NCBI RefSeq assembly: GCF_900156505.1
Contig: NZ_FTPR01000001.1
Span: forward strand, 1,054,001 to 1,118,000
Length of the DNA stretch: 64,000 nt
Source: Yoonia rosea
Lineage (GTDB): Bacteria; Pseudomonadota; Alphaproteobacteria; Rhodobacterales; Rhodobacteraceae
Direction: 5' to 3'
The notes beneath the pieces were generated by a model. The model ran no database searches and had not been told where the DNA came from. It saw nothing but the letters and a program-made list of their open reading frames with translations. Below are positions 16,384 to 26,925 of this stretch, piece after piece (positions within the stretch are counted from its first letter, which is position 1; each line of letters opens with the position of its first letter). The translations under genes were made by a program, and so were the position numbers.

Positions 16384-16908
16384 GCGCTTTCAATCGACTT
16401 GGCAGACTGACCTGACAGCTCAGATTAATCGGTCCTACCGCTCGCATGATTCCAACTCCTTACGGGCGTGACAGGGCTCTGCGGCAGAGATGCCGATCCA
16501 GATATCAGCGCACCCCTTCGCTGGCCGCGTCAATGTGATCTTGGGGTCAAGATTGCCAGTGTCGTCATCGTCGGAATATCAATTGGCAGTGGCAGTAGCG
16601 GTTAACAGCGCTGCATCGCATGCCCGCGGGACCAGTCGCCTGATAAGAGGCTAGTATGCTGCATGATCATCCGGGCCTACAATCGCACCGCCCGCTCTCC
16701 CTCGAACCGGACTGACCGTTCGCGCCAAAGGCTGAAGTATAATCTGGCTCCTGCACGTGATGCCTCACGCACAGAGCTGCACAGATGAAACGAGTTATCG
16801 TCGAAAAATCATAATTCCGAGCCCGCTTTGGACAGGAACGCGTGTGCGTCAAGCACAAAAAAGGGCGCCGCAACGGACGCCCTTTTGCATAACTACGATA
16901 TTGAAGGT
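16384..16908. other. 525-bp gap without a convincing gene
   Basis: No start codon with a ribosome-binding site and a protein-like frame was found. A minus-strand open stretch of 47 codons (16435-16578) reads like protein (DDDTGNLDPKITLTRPAKG, then IWIGISAAEPCHARKELE) but has no start codon and ends in TAG, so it could be a decayed gene end. The tig terminator fills the last 50 bp. Confidence 0.5.
16858..16884 (-). terminator. Terminator after tig
   Basis: aagggcg (16861-16867) pairs with cgccctt (16878-16884). On the minus strand the stem is followed by a run of six T. It lies 25 bp past the trigger factor stop. Confidence 0.75.
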
Positions 16909-18240
16909 TTACTCTTCTTCGAGCTTCTCGACAGCCTTCTGGAGGTCTTCTTTGCTGACCTCTTTGTCGGTCACGGCCGCCTGCGCGAGGATGTGGTCAA
17001 CAACCTTGTCTTCAAACATCGGCGCCTGCAGTTGCTGGCGGAACTGTGCGTTCTGCTGAACGAACTCAAAGAACTGACGCTCTTGACCCGGGTACTGGCG
17101 CGCCTGGTTCATGATCGCTTGAGTCATCTCCTGATCGGTCACCTTCACTTCGGCCTTCTGGCCGATGTCAGCCAGCAGCAGCCCCAGTTTCACGCGGCGC
17201 TCGGCCAGCTTGATGTGCTCGTCGGTCGGCTTAATCTCGGGATGATCATGGCCTTCAACCTCGGGGTTTTCTTCATGCCACAACTGATGCGCAATCTGGT
17301 TGGCCTCCGCATCGACCAGCAACGCTGGCAGGTCAAATTTGACCTTTTTGTCGAGCGCATCGAGCAAACCACGCTTTGCAATCGCACGGGACGCGCCGGA
17401 GTATTCCGCTTCCAGACGCTCTGTGATCTGCCCCTTCAGCGCCTCAAGATCCTCGGCACCGAACTTCTTGGCCAGTTCGTCATCCAGCTTTGGCTTCTTG
17501 GGGCCGCGGACTTCTTTGATTGTGCACAAGAAAACAGCTTTCTTGCCCGCAAGGTTTTCCGCCTGATAATCCTCAGGGAAGAAAACCTCGACGTCTTTCT
17601 CGTCGCCCGCTTTCACTTTCAACAGGCCGTCTTCAAAGCCGGGAATGAACGAGTTTGACCCCAGCACAAGCGGGTAATCTTCGGCTGCACCACCATCAAA
17701 GGGCTCGCCGTCGATCTTGCCGACGAAATCCAGAACAACCTGATCGCCGTCCTTGGCTTGGGTCTTTTTGGCCTCATAGGTCACAGCCTGCGGGCTCTCG
17801 GCAAGGTTATCCAGCGCTTCCTTGACGGACGCGTCATCAGCCTTCACAACCAGACGCTCAAGCTTCACATCGCTGAAATCAATGTCCGCGATTTCTGGCA
17901 GCTTCTCGTAAGACACGGAAATCTCGACGTCGTCGCCTTCTTTCCAGTCTTCGTTGGTCATTTTCATCTCGGGCTGTGCCGCAGGACGATCACCGGTTTC
18001 TTCCAGATGCGCGGACAGCGCGCCGTCGATCGCCTCTTGCATGCTCTCGCCCATCAGGCGCTGGCCGAATTGCTTGCGCAGCAATGCCATCGGCACTTTG
18101 CCTTTGCGGAAACCTTTCATTTCGACCGAAGGCTGTGCTTCTTTCAGCTTCTCTTCAACCTTCGCGTCCAGTTCGGCCGCCGTGACGGTGATCGCATATT
18201 CGCGCTTGAGGCCTTCGTTCAGGGTCTCGGTGACCTTCAT
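16909..18240 (-). CDS. tig: Trigger factor (ribosome-bound chaperone, PPIase)
   Basis: 443 aa from [20 protein letters not shown], with AAGGACAG upstream; the frame stays open through the tRNA gene, but that part is not coding. The N-terminal ribosome-binding domain carries [19 protein letters not shown], containing the GFRxGKxP ribosome-docking signature. The FKBP-like PPIase domain (about 150-245) has [22 protein letters not shown], and the C-terminal chaperone arms end in an acidic tail. It assists folding of nascent chains. The gene starts only 24 bp after the tRNA-Leu 3' end. Confidence 0.96.
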   Translation of the reverse strand: MKVTETLNEGLKREYAITVTAAELDAKVEEKLKEAQPSVEMKGFRKGKVPMALLRKQFGQRLMGESMQEAIDGALSAHLEETGDRPAAQPEMKMTNEDWKEGDDVEISVSYEKLPEIADIDFSDVKLERLVVKADDASVKEALDNLAESPQAVTYEAKKTQAKDGDQVVLDFVGKIDGEPFDGGAAEDYPLVLGSNSFIPGFEDGLLKVKAGDEKDVEVFFPEDYQAENLAGKKAVFLCTIKEVRGPKKPKLDDELAKKFGAEDLEALKGQITERLEAEYSGASRAIAKRGLLDALDKKVKFDLPALLVDAEANQIAHQLWHEENPEVEGHDHPEIKPTDEHIKLAERRVKLGLLLADIGQKAEVKVTDQEMTQAIMNQARQYPGQERQFFEFVQQNAQFRQQLQAPMFEDKVVDHILAQAAVTDKEVSKEDLQKAVEKLEEE

Positions 18241-18263
18241 GTGCTGTCCTTCTTTTTCAAACT

Positions 18264-18348
18264 TGGTGCGGGTGAAGGGACTCGAACCCCCACGCCTTGC
18301 GGCGCCAGAACCTAAATCTGGTGCGTCTACCAATTCCGCCACACCCGC
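18264..18348 (-). tRNA. tRNA-Leu (anticodon UAG)
   Basis: An 85-nt class II tRNA with encoded CCA. The acceptor stem is gcgggtg/cacccgc, the anticodon stem ccaga/tctgg encloses the loop tttaggt with anticodon TAG (reads CUA and wobble CUN), a long variable arm follows, and the T arm is gggggTTCGAGTccc. It lies between the nnr terminator hairpin and tig on the same strand, so tRNA and tig may share a primary transcript. Confidence 0.96.
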
Positions 18349-18354
18349 ATGATC

Positions 18355-18380
18355 AAAAGGGGCTGGATTGCGCCAGCCCC
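18355..18380 (-). terminator. Terminator-like hairpin between nnr and tRNA-Leu
   Basis: ggggctgg (18359-18366) pairs with ccagcccc (18373-18380), followed on the minus strand by four T. The T run ends only 6 nt before the tRNA 5' end, leaving no room for a promoter between them. Confidence 0.6.
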
Positions 18381-18434
18381 GGTTTGCGCGCTGTCTAGCA
18401 AAGGAATCCAGGGGATGCGAGAGGAAAAATCGCG

Positions 18435-20090
18435 TTAAAGGCCCAATGCACGAAAGACTTTGGGCAGTTCTTCGGGAAGGTCCTCGGCAATCAGGCCCGG
18501 ACCGAACGACAGCGCGCATTCGGTTTGCAGCCAGGCACCGGATTCGGCGGCCTGCATCGGGCCGAAACCGCGTGCCAACAGGCCGGTGATAAAGCCCGCC
18601 AAAACATCGCCTGATCCAGCGGTCGCCAGCCAAGGGGCGCTGCGTTCATAGACGGATGCGTTGATACTGCAGCGCCCGGACAGATCGGCAATGACGGTAT
18701 CGGGCCCTTTGAACAGCACGACACACCCTGCCCGTTTGGCAGCCTCACACGTGGCATCGACCTTGGAATAGGCCGGGCCCTTGGTCGCGGGTGCCGCCAG
18801 CTTGTCCGCGATATCCGGAAACAACCGCGCAAATTCGCCCGCATGGGGCGTCAAAACACATCTGTCATGCAACATCGCGAAGAGAGGCGCATCGCGCCCG
18901 ATGAGCGTCAGGGCATCCGCATCCAGCACAATCGCCCGCCCGCTCTTCAAGCCTGCCTCTACGAGGCCACGGCTTTCATCGCTGACCCCCATCCCTGGCC
19001 CCAGACAAAGCGCGTTGATACGGTCGTCCGCCAGAATATCGGTAAGTGCCGCCACATCCTTCACATTCCACAACATGATCGCATTCAGTTGCGCCGCATT
19101 TTCAATCAAGGCAGCAGGTGGACAACCAACGGTCACAGCCCCCGCACCAACACGCAATGCTCCACGCGCCGCAAGCCGCGCAGCACCGCCTTTTCCAACA
19201 CCGCCGGACAGGATGAGGGCGTGGCCGTGGGAATACTTATGACCTTGCTTCTTAGGTAGCGATGGATATTGCGGCCATCTTTCATGCGTCAAAATGAGGG
19301 CGGGCTTCTGTTGTCCCACATCCACGCGCTGATCAAAATCATCGAGACCGATGTCAACGAAGCGTAAACGACCACAACATATTGGCCCGTCCGAGAGATA
19401 GTGCCCCCGCTTCGCTTTATGAAACGTTACCGTTAAATGAGCATGTGTAACTGGGAACGCCGCGATTTCTGGTAAGCCGACAAAGGACTCTGATACAATA
19501 GGCCGCCCGCTGTCAGCGCAAACCGCACTTGGCAAATCGACCGATACAATTTTCGTATAGGGGAAACGACTCGCACGCTCTTCTGCAAAACTAAGAAAGA
19601 GGGAACCAAAGCCTTCGAGTGGTCGCACCAAACCTGTCCCAAAAAATGCATCTACGACGAGCGTTAGATCGTCTGGCCCCATAACATCGTCGCCGAATTC
19701 AAAGGATTGCACACCTCCGATCTCCACCCAACGCACATAATTCACCCGTGCGTCCGGCGGTAATTTCTCGGCATCCCCATAGAGAAACACCTCAACATCC
19801 CAGCCCGTCTCTTTCAGCAGCCGCGCCACAACAAACCCGTCGCCGCCGTTGTTCCCCGGGCCGCACAGCACGACAGCGCGATGCAGTCCCTGCTCATCAT
19901 TTTGCAGGAAATACTCCGGGGGTTTGGGGGCTGGCCCCCAAGATGGTGCCAACTCCGGCCATTCCTCAAAAATAGCCGCGACGACGCCCCGCCCCGCGCG
20001 CTCCATCAGCTCAAGTCCTGTCACCTCGCCCGAGGCGATCGCGGCGGCTTCGATGGCGCGCATTTGGGCAGCGGTCAGCAATTCGGTCAT
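18435..20090 (-). CDS. nnr: Bifunctional NAD(P)H-hydrate epimerase/dehydratase
   Basis: 551 aa from [18 protein letters not shown]. The N-terminal YjeF_N domain (about 1-220) has [11 protein letters not shown] and the [16 protein letters not shown] motif and epimerises damaged NAD(P)HX. The C-terminal ribokinase-like domain (about 240-551) has [31 protein letters not shown] and the catalytic-site signature [17 protein letters not shown]; it dehydrates the S-epimer with ADP. The middle (about 19,240-19,660) is visibly less GC-rich than the rest. The gene is divergent from glnB. Confidence 0.93.
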   Translation of the reverse strand: MTELLTAAQMRAIEAAAIASGEVTGLELMERAGRGVVAAIFEEWPELAPSWGPAPKPPEYFLQNDEQGLHRAVVLCGPGNNGGDGFVVARLLKETGWDVEVFLYGDAEKLPPDARVNYVRWVEIGGVQSFEFGDDVMGPDDLTLVVDAFFGTGLVRPLEGFGSLFLSFAEERASRFPYTKIVSVDLPSAVCADSGRPIVSESFVGLPEIAAFPVTHAHLTVTFHKAKRGHYLSDGPICCGRLRFVDIGLDDFDQRVDVGQQKPALILTHERWPQYPSLPKKQGHKYSHGHALILSGGVGKGGAARLAARGALRVGAGAVTVGCPPAALIENAAQLNAIMLWNVKDVAALTDILADDRINALCLGPGMGVSDESRGLVEAGLKSGRAIVLDADALTLIGRDAPLFAMLHDRCVLTPHAGEFARLFPDIADKLAAPATKGPAYSKVDATCEAAKRAGCVVLFKGPDTVIADLSGRCSINASVYERSAPWLATAGSGDVLAGFITGLLARGFGPMQAAESGAWLQTECALSFGPGLIAEDLPEELPKVFRALGL

Positions 20091-20150
20091 GGTTTTAGCA
20101 CCTAAAGTTTTCAAACAGACCATAAAGCAGACATATCGCACAAAATTTAG

Positions 20151-20603
<453 letters not shown>

Positions 20604-20636
20604 CCAGTAACGACGCTACAAAAAAGGACATCATAG

Positions 20637-22043
20637 ATGGACAACAAGGCTGTTCTAAAACTGATCAAAGACGAGGAAGCCGACTACGTCGACATCCGCT
20701 TCACTGATCCACGCGGCAAACTGCAACACGTCACTGTTGTGGCCGATCTCGTTGACGAAGACTTCCTCGAAGAAGGCTTTATGTTCGACGGTTCTTCCAT
20801 TGCCGGTTGGAAATCCATCGATCAGTCCGACATGAAATTGATGCCACAGGCCGAAAGCGCCTATGTCGATCCGTTCTACGCGGAAAAGACAGTCTGCATT
20901 AACTGTAACATCGTCGAACCCGACACGATGGAACCCTATGACCGCGACCCACGCGGCACAGCCGTAAAAGCCGAAGAGTACCTGAAATCCTCCGGTATCG
21001 GCGATACAGCCTACTTTGGCCCGGAAGCTGAATTTTTCGTCTTTGACGATGTGCGCTTTCAGGTATCCATGAACAAGGTTTCCTACCAGGTCGACGCAAT
21101 CGACGGCGCATGGAACACCGACACCGAGTACGAGATGGGCAACACTGGCCACCGTCCCGGCGTCAAGGGCGGCTACTTCCCTGTGAACCCCATCGACGAT
21201 GCGCAGGAAATGCGTTCCGAGATGCTGTCCACCATGAAGCGCATGGGCATGAAAGTTGACAAGCACCACCACGAAGTGGCGTCTTGCCAGCACGAACTGG
21301 GCCTGATCTTCGGCACGCTCACCCATCAGGCGGACGAACTGCAGAAGTACAAGTATGTGATCCACAACGTGGCACAGGCTTACGGCAAATCGGCAACCTT
21401 CATGCCAAAGCCGATCGCTGGCGATAACGGCACCGGCATGCACGTGAACATGTCGATCTGGAAAGACGGCAAGCCACTCTTTGCTGGCGACAAATATGCT
21501 GACCTGTCGCAGGAAGCACTGTACTTCATCGGTGGTATCCTCAAGCACGCCAAAGCGCTGAACGCGATCACAAACCCATCCACAAACAGCTACAAGCGCC
21601 TGATCCCGGGCTTTGAAGCCCCCGTTCTGCGCGCCTACTCTGCACGCAACCGTTCGGGCTGTGTCCGTATCCCATGGGCCGAAAGCCCCAAGGCAAAGCG
21701 CGTCGAGGCCCGTTTCCCCGATCCCGCAGCCAACCCATACCTGTGCTTTGCAGCACTGCTGATGGCTGGCCTTGACGGTATCAAGAACAAGATCGACCCA
21801 GGCCCCTCTTCCGACAAAGACCTCTACGATCTGCCACCTGAAGAACTGGCAGCTATCCCAACGGTATGTGGTTCCTTGCGCGAAGCGCTGGAAGCGCTGG
21901 AAGCGGATCACGAATTCCTGCTGGCCGGTGACGTCTTCACCAAATCCCAGCTGGAAGGCTACATGGAGCTGAAGTGGGAAGAGGTTTACGCCTACGAGCA
22001 CACACCGCACCCAGTTGAGTACAAGATGTACTACAGCTGCTAA
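20637..22043 (+). CDS. glnA: Glutamine synthetase type I
   Basis: 468 aa, typical of GSI-beta. It makes glutamine from glutamate, ammonia and ATP in a dodecamer. The beta-Grasp domain holds [19 protein letters not shown]; metal ligands lie in [10 protein letters not shown]; the ATP site is in [19 protein letters not shown]; the adenylylation tyrosine is in [11 protein letters not shown]. So activity should be set by covalent adenylylation under control of the P-II protein encoded just upstream. AAGGA precedes the ATG, and a strong terminator follows. Confidence 0.98.
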   Translation: MDNKAVLKLIKDEEADYVDIRFTDPRGKLQHVTVVADLVDEDFLEEGFMFDGSSIAGWKSIDQSDMKLMPQAESAYVDPFYAEKTVCINCNIVEPDTMEPYDRDPRGTAVKAEEYLKSSGIGDTAYFGPEAEFFVFDDVRFQVSMNKVSYQVDAIDGAWNTDTEYEMGNTGHRPGVKGGYFPVNPIDDAQEMRSEMLSTMKRMGMKVDKHHHEVASCQHELGLIFGTLTHQADELQKYKYVIHNVAQAYGKSATFMPKPIAGDNGTGMHVNMSIWKDGKPLFAGDKYADLSQEALYFIGGILKHAKALNAITNPSTNSYKRLIPGFEAPVLRAYSARNRSGCVRIPWAESPKAKRVEARFPDPAANPYLCFAALLMAGLDGIKNKIDPGPSSDKDLYDLPPEELAAIPTVCGSLREALEALEADHEFLLAGDVFTKSQLEGYMELKWEEVYAYEHTPHPVEYKMYYSC

Positions 22044-22060
22044 TCTCCCAAGTGTAAGAA

Positions 22061-22094
22061 AGCCCCGTCAGAGAAATCTGACGGGGCTTTTTTG
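22061..22094 (+). terminator. glnA: Terminator of the glnBA operon
   Basis: A perfect 12-bp stem (22061-22072 with 22077-22088) with a gaaa tetraloop is followed by six T. It is one of the clearest terminators in the window. Confidence 0.9.
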
Positions 22095-22355
22095 TTGTCT
22101 GCGCACAGACTTTGCCCACTTTATGCTGTCAGACATGACGCATAGCTGGCTTTTGCCCGCTGCGTGGCGCCCAAAAAACGATCAGCATGGGGCGATCCGC
22201 ATCAGACGGCTGCAGCGTTCGGCAAAGCAGAGCATACAACCATAGACCGACGTGCCCCCGTTCGTTACGCTTTCCTTGGGCCGACAGGCATATTCGCCTC
22301 TGATGGTGAATTGCATCAAGAAGCCTCGTCAAAAGATAAATAAAACAGGGACAAA

Positions 22356-22790
22356 ATGATGAAACTCGTAATTGGATTGGACGGGCGAAGCTCGGGGGAG
22401 AAAGCCCTCGCCTTTGCCAAAAGTCTGGCGGAGAAGGCCGACGATTGTGAATTGATCGTCGTCTATGTGATCGAATGGTCACCGTTTTCCTTTCAAACTG
22501 CTGCGGAAAATGCCGAACGTCACAGGCGGCGCGAAGAGGAAATCTCGATCGCGCGCGAGCGGGTCGTCGATCCGGCTGTGGCCGATCTCAAAGCTGCGGG
22601 GCTGAATGCCCGCGCGATTGTGCGCCACGGCGATGTGGCCGATACGATCGACAGTATCGCGCATTCCGAAGGTGCTTCACAGATTGTCGTCGCCCGTTCG
22701 AGCGATGGCGGCCTGACATCGCGCATCTTTGGCAGTTCAACCGCAAGCCTCGTGATGAACGCCCGCGTTCCTGTCACCGTCGTCGCATAA
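22356..22790 (+). CDS. Universal stress protein (UspA family)
   Basis: 144 aa, single Usp domain. It opens MMKLVIGLDGRSSGEKALAF and ends with the nucleotide-binding signature IVVARSSDGGLTSRIFGSSTASLVMNAR in which G-x2-G-x9-G(S/T) residues are recognisable (the ATP-binding type). The 12-bp gap to the symporter gene suggests one transcript. Usp proteins coupled to a transporter gene may modulate it, but this is only inferred from position. The 260 bp upstream hold no gene that I could support. Confidence 0.85.
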   Translation: MMKLVIGLDGRSSGEKALAFAKSLAEKADDCELIVVYVIEWSPFSFQTAAENAERHRRREEEISIARERVVDPAVADLKAAGLNARAIVRHGDVADTIDSIAHSEGASQIVVARSSDGGLTSRIFGSSTASLVMNARVPVTVVA

Positions 22791-22802
22791 GGAACAATCC
22801 AG

Positions 22803-24359
22803 ATGAAAAATTTCAAAGCTTTTATAGTGGCACTGATTGCCGCATTGGCTGTTGCGGTTCCCGCACAGGCACAAGACGCAGCCGTTTCTCTTGATGCGCG
22901 CGTGAACGAGGCGTTTGCGAACGCCACGGGTTGGTTCGTTAACTTCATCTTCATGTCGATCCCCGGAACAAACTTTCCCTGGATCGTCATGTGGTTGGTG
23001 ATTGGTGCCACGGTTTTCACAATCTACTTTGCCGCCGTGCAATTCCGGTTCTTCGGCCACGCCATCGCGCTGGTAAAGGGCGACTACTCCGACCCCAACG
23101 ATGCGGGTGAAGTCAGCCACTTTCAGGCACTCGCAACCGCGCTGTCCGGGACTGTCGGACTTGGGAACATCGCCGGTGTTGCCGTGGCCGTCGGCATCGG
23201 TGGTCCGGGGGCGACATTCTGGATGATCCTTGCGGGTCTGCTGGGCATGGCGTCCAAGTTCACCGAATGTACGCTGGGCGTGAAATACCGCAACGAATAC
23301 CCTGATGGCACCGTGTCAGGTGGTCCGATGTATTACATCTCCAAGGGTTTTGACGAACTGGGCCTGCCAGGTGGTAAAATCCTCGCTGTGCTTTTCTCGG
23401 TCTTCTGTATCCTTGGCGCTTTGGGTGGCGGCAACATGTTCCAGGCCAATCAGGCCCATGCGCAGATCACGCAGATCACAGGTGACTTCCCCGGTTGGAT
23501 TACCGGTCTGGTCTTTGCGGCTGTGGTTTTTGCAGTCATCGTTGGCGGGATCAGGTCCATCGCAAAGGTGACAGAAAAGATCGTTCCCTTCATGGGTATC
23601 CTTTACGTCGGCGCGGCAATTGTTGTGCTGATCGTCAATTATGACATGATCGGATGGGCCTTTGGACAGATCTTTGCGGGTGCCTTTACCGGCCTTGGTG
23701 TTGCTGGCGGTTTCGTTGGCGCGCTGATCCAAGGTTTCAAGCGCGCGGCGTTTTCGAACGAAGCAGGCGTGGGTTCTGCGGCGATTGCCCACTCTGCGGT
23801 GAAAACCAAAGAGCCAATCACCGAAGGGTTCGTCTCCTTGCTTGAGCCACTGATCGATACGGTCGTGATTTGTACAATGACCGCCTTGGTCATCATCATT
23901 TCGCAGCAGCTGATCATTGATCAGGCGACAGGCAACTACATGCTGAACGAAGCTGGCACAGCGATTGCGACGATTGATGGCAACAGCGGTGTTGCACTGA
24001 CATCCGCCGCCTTCGGCTCTGCCATCAGCTGGTTCCCCTATGTTCTGGCTCTGGCCGTGATCCTGTTCGCCTTCTCGACCATGATCTCGTGGTCCTACTA
24101 TGGTTTGAAAGCCTGGACCTACCTCTTCGGCGAAGGCAAAACCACAGAGCTGGTCTTCAAGATCATCTTCTGCATCTTCATCGTGATCGGCGCAGCCGCA
24201 AGCCTTGGCCCCGTGATCGACTTCTCGGATGCCGCGATCTTTGCCATGGCGGTGGTCAACATCTTCTGCCTCTACTTCCTGATGAAAGTGGTCCGCAAAG
24301 AGCTGAACTCTTACAGCGCCCGCCTAAAATCAGGCGAGATCAAGAAGTTCACGCACTAA
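22803..24359 (+). CDS. Sodium:alanine symporter (AGCS family)
   Basis: 518 aa, larger than the ~470 aa norm because of an N-terminal extension that looks like a signal peptide (AFIVALIAALAVAVPAQAQ). About ten TM segments follow. AGCS signatures are GTVGLGNIAGVAVAVGIGG, GTVSGGPMYYISKGF and NEAGVGSAAIAHSA. It imports alanine or glycine with sodium across the inner membrane. It follows the Usp gene and is closed by a terminator. The neighbouring glnBA fits a nitrogen-acquisition theme, although a shared promoter is excluded by the glnA terminator. Confidence 0.93.
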   Translation: MKNFKAFIVALIAALAVAVPAQAQDAAVSLDARVNEAFANATGWFVNFIFMSIPGTNFPWIVMWLVIGATVFTIYFAAVQFRFFGHAIALVKGDYSDPNDAGEVSHFQALATALSGTVGLGNIAGVAVAVGIGGPGATFWMILAGLLGMASKFTECTLGVKYRNEYPDGTVSGGPMYYISKGFDELGLPGGKILAVLFSVFCILGALGGGNMFQANQAHAQITQITGDFPGWITGLVFAAVVFAVIVGGIRSIAKVTEKIVPFMGILYVGAAIVVLIVNYDMIGWAFGQIFAGAFTGLGVAGGFVGALIQGFKRAAFSNEAGVGSAAIAHSAVKTKEPITEGFVSLLEPLIDTVVICTMTALVIIISQQLIIDQATGNYMLNEAGTAIATIDGNSGVALTSAAFGSAISWFPYVLALAVILFAFSTMISWSYYGLKAWTYLFGEGKTTELVFKIIFCIFIVIGAAASLGPVIDFSDAAIFAMAVVNIFCLYFLMKVVRKELNSYSARLKSGEIKKFTH

Positions 24360-24381
24360 CAAGTGTGACATGAATGAAAGG

Positions 24382-24409
24382 GGCCGCGGTGTTTGCCGCG
24401 GCCTTTTTT
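24382..24409 (+). terminator. Terminator after the symporter gene
   Basis: ggccgcgg (24382-24389) pairs with ccgcggcc (24396-24403), followed by six T, 23 bp past the symporter stop codon. Confidence 0.85.
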
Positions 24410-24520
24410 GTGGCGCAGGGCTGGCTTGCCCACAGGACTGTGACAATCCACCCGCCTTCAATGCCTTGACACAACACCGCATCAGGTCACTCTGTGATCG
24501 GTTCACACCGGAGGCATATG

Positions 24521-26368
24521 ATGAAGAATTTCCCCGCCACGCTCACGCTGATCGCGCTCACGACACCCGCATTCGCCGATGTCACCATCAGCCACGGCTT
24601 TTCGACCTTCGGTGATCTGAAATACGGCCCCGAATTCACCCATTTCGACTATGCCAATCCAGACGCCCCCCAAGGCGGCACCATGAGCCAGCGGCAGCTT
24701 TTCGGCACCCCGACGTTTGACAGCCTGAATACCTTCATCATCAAGGGCGACAGCGCCCCCGAGGTCGGCGTCCATATCTATGACAGCCTGATGGTACGCG
24801 CGAACGACGAACCCGATGCGCTTTACGGGCTGATTGCGGAAACCATCGAATACCCCGATGATTTTTCCTATGTCGCCTTTAACATGCGCCCCGAGGCCCG
24901 TTTTCATGACGGCACCCCCGTCACCGCCGCCGATGTCGTGTTCACCATCAACGCGCTGCAAACCGAAGGGCACCCCTACTATCGCAACCTCTTGTCCGAT
25001 GTGACCGCCGTGACCGCCGAAAGCGCGACCCGTGTCCGCTTTGATCTGGCCCCCGGTGCGGGAAGCGGCCTTTTGGGCAGTGTCGCGGAACTGCCCGTGC
25101 TGCCTGCACATTTCTATGACACAGTAGATTTTGCCGAAAGCTGGATGGATATCCCGCTCGGATCGGGCCCTTACGAGGTCACAACCGTGGATGCCCCGCG
25201 CACCATTACCTTTTGCAAAGACCCCGATTACTGGGGGGCGGACCTTCCCGTCAACGTGGGCCGCAACAACTTCGACTGCTTCACTTACGAATACTTCGTC
25301 GATGATACCGTCGGGCTCGAGGCCTTCGCCGCCGGTGAATACCATATGCGTGTCGAATACCGCTCGGCCTCTTGGGCGACAGGTTATGATTTTCCTGCAG
25401 CACAACGCGGCTGGGTCCAGCAACTCTTGATCCCCGATGGCCGCCCCGCCAATGCCCAAGGCATCTGGTTCAACATGCGCAATCCTGTTCTGCAAGACAT
25501 CCGCGTACGCCAAGCCCTTGAATATGCGTTCAATTTCGAATGGACGAATGAGACGATTTTCTACGGCACCTATACCCGCAACGACAGTTTCTTTGAAAAC
25601 ACCGATATGCAGGCAATAGGCATTCCCGAAGGCGCGGAACTGGCCCTGCTAGAGGAATTCCGCGACCAGCTCCCCCCTGAAATCTTTACCGAACCTGCCC
25701 ATGTGCCCAATCCCGGCGGTGATCGCCCGCGCGACCGTGGTGATCTGCGCAGGGCGGGCGCGCTTCTTGAGGCCGCGGGCTGGACCGTTGGCGATGACGG
25801 CATGCGCCGCAACGCGGCCGGAGAGGTTCTGCACCTTGAATTCCCCGACAGCAGCCGCAGTCTCGAACGGGTGATGATCCCCTATACCGAGAACCTCAAG
25901 GCGCTTGGTATTGATGTCGATTTTGAGGTCATCGATCCAAGCTCTTGGACACAGCGCAGGCAGGCGTTTGATTTCGACCTGTCCTCGACTGCGTGGTCCG
26001 TTGCCACGACACCCGGCGCAGAGTTGCGCGCCTTTTACGGGTCCGCCGCAGCTGACGCAGAAGGCAGCAACAACCTGACAGGCCTTGCCGATCCTGTGGT
26101 GGACGCGCTGATCGAAAAGGTCGTTGTCGCCAGCACCCGCGAAGAGCTCACCACCGCTGTGCGTGCACTTGACCGTGTCCTGCGGTCCAAACACATCTGG
26201 GTCGGCGGCTGGAACCTTGGATCGCACCGTGTGGCGGTCTGGGACATTTTCGGCATTCCAGAGACCCCAGCCCCTTATGATTTTTTCCGCAACGTCGATT
26301 TCTGGTGGTTTGATCGCGACAAATACGATGCATTGGTGGCTGAAGGGGCGCTCGACAGCGGCTTGTGA
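24521..26368 (+). CDS. Extracellular solute-binding protein family 5 (YejA-like)
   Basis: 615 aa from the second of two adjacent ATGs, which is 6 nt after GGAGG; the first (24518) is 3 nt away. A Sec signal peptide (MKNFPATLTLIALTTPAFA) precedes an SBP_bac_5 domain with HGFSTFGDLKYGPEFTHFDY, a YejA-subgroup opening, and VRQALEYAFNFEWTN. These periplasmic proteins feed peptides to ABC importers of the Yej/Opp type. No permease or ATPase genes lie next to it, so the partner transporter is encoded elsewhere. Confidence 0.92.
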   Translation: MKNFPATLTLIALTTPAFADVTISHGFSTFGDLKYGPEFTHFDYANPDAPQGGTMSQRQLFGTPTFDSLNTFIIKGDSAPEVGVHIYDSLMVRANDEPDALYGLIAETIEYPDDFSYVAFNMRPEARFHDGTPVTAADVVFTINALQTEGHPYYRNLLSDVTAVTAESATRVRFDLAPGAGSGLLGSVAELPVLPAHFYDTVDFAESWMDIPLGSGPYEVTTVDAPRTITFCKDPDYWGADLPVNVGRNNFDCFTYEYFVDDTVGLEAFAAGEYHMRVEYRSASWATGYDFPAAQRGWVQQLLIPDGRPANAQGIWFNMRNPVLQDIRVRQALEYAFNFEWTNETIFYGTYTRNDSFFENTDMQAIGIPEGAELALLEEFRDQLPPEIFTEPAHVPNPGGDRPRDRGDLRRAGALLEAAGWTVGDDGMRRNAAGEVLHLEFPDSSRSLERVMIPYTENLKALGIDVDFEVIDPSSWTQRRQAFDFDLSSTAWSVATTPGAELRAFYGSAAADAEGSNNLTGLADPVVDALIEKVVVASTREELTTAVRALDRVLRSKHIWVGGWNLGSHRVAVWDIFGIPETPAPYDFFRNVDFWWFDRDKYDALVAEGALDSGL

Positions 26369-26454
26369 TCAAGCCCAAGATTTTGCGCGCAACGCCAAAT
26401 GATTGCAGTATAGACTGGCCTCAGATTGCGACTCATTTCAAAGCATCAATTCAC

Positions 26455-26799
26455 ATGACCAAATATCACCCCATTGACGTGCGCTACAAAGGCCCCTCAA
26501 CCGCCTATCGCGGGTCAGCACGCCGGAAAGCAGAGCAACAGGCCAGCATTTTCGCACAGACCAAGCCACGGGCCGCCAAGACTGTGCCAACAGCTATCCC
26601 CAAAGTCCGGCGCAACCATCAACGCCCGATTACCAAACGCGCCACGCCAGCCCACCGGCTGACGCAGATGATCAGCCGCATGGGCATGGGGAAGTTTACC
26701 TTCGGTATGATCATTCTGGTGCTGCTCCTCATCAACAACCCAGAGCTTTTGTCGGACATGTTTTCGCCGGGCGGCACGCAGATGCGCACGATGCCTTAG
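26455..26799 (+). CDS. Small uncharacterised membrane protein
   Basis: 114 aa from MTKYHPIDVRYKGPSTAYRG. The first ~80 residues are very basic and rich in Arg, Lys and Pro; one TM segment follows (MGKFTFGMIILVLLLI, about residues 80-96), then a short periplasmic or external tail. I do not recognise a family. The topology, basic N-tail inside and one helix, is plausible for a small inner-membrane protein. There is no obvious Shine-Dalgarno. It lies 86 bp downstream of the solute-binding protein gene on the same strand. Confidence 0.6.
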   Translation: MTKYHPIDVRYKGPSTAYRGSARRKAEQQASIFAQTKPRAAKTVPTAIPKVRRNHQRPITKRATPAHRLTQMISRMGMGKFTFGMIILVLLLINNPELLSDMFSPGGTQMRTMP

Positions 26800-26925
26800 G
26801 CACTGTCCCCCTCCCAAAGGTCCGTCGCGGTAACATCTCTCACCTTGCTGCGATACACAGGTCTGCCGATTGCCATCCGCGCGCCACCTTGCCATCACGG
26901 ATACAGACAGAGGAGGACCCGCAAT

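Noticed and set aside
18241-18633. An N-terminal extension of trigger factor through the tRNA gene
   Set aside because: The frame is open only by chance; it crosses tRNA-Leu and the nnr 3' end, while [10 protein letters not shown] with an upstream AAGGACAG is the family start.
20655-22010. A 451-codon open frame antisense to glnA
   Set aside because: It lies fully inside a textbook glnA gene, is unusually rich in Val, His and Cys, and mirrors the codon bias of the sense strand.
22129-22482. A 117-codon minus-strand frame upstream of the stress-protein gene
   Set aside because: It overlaps the Usp gene, has no ribosome-binding site, and its composition is that of an antisense shadow.
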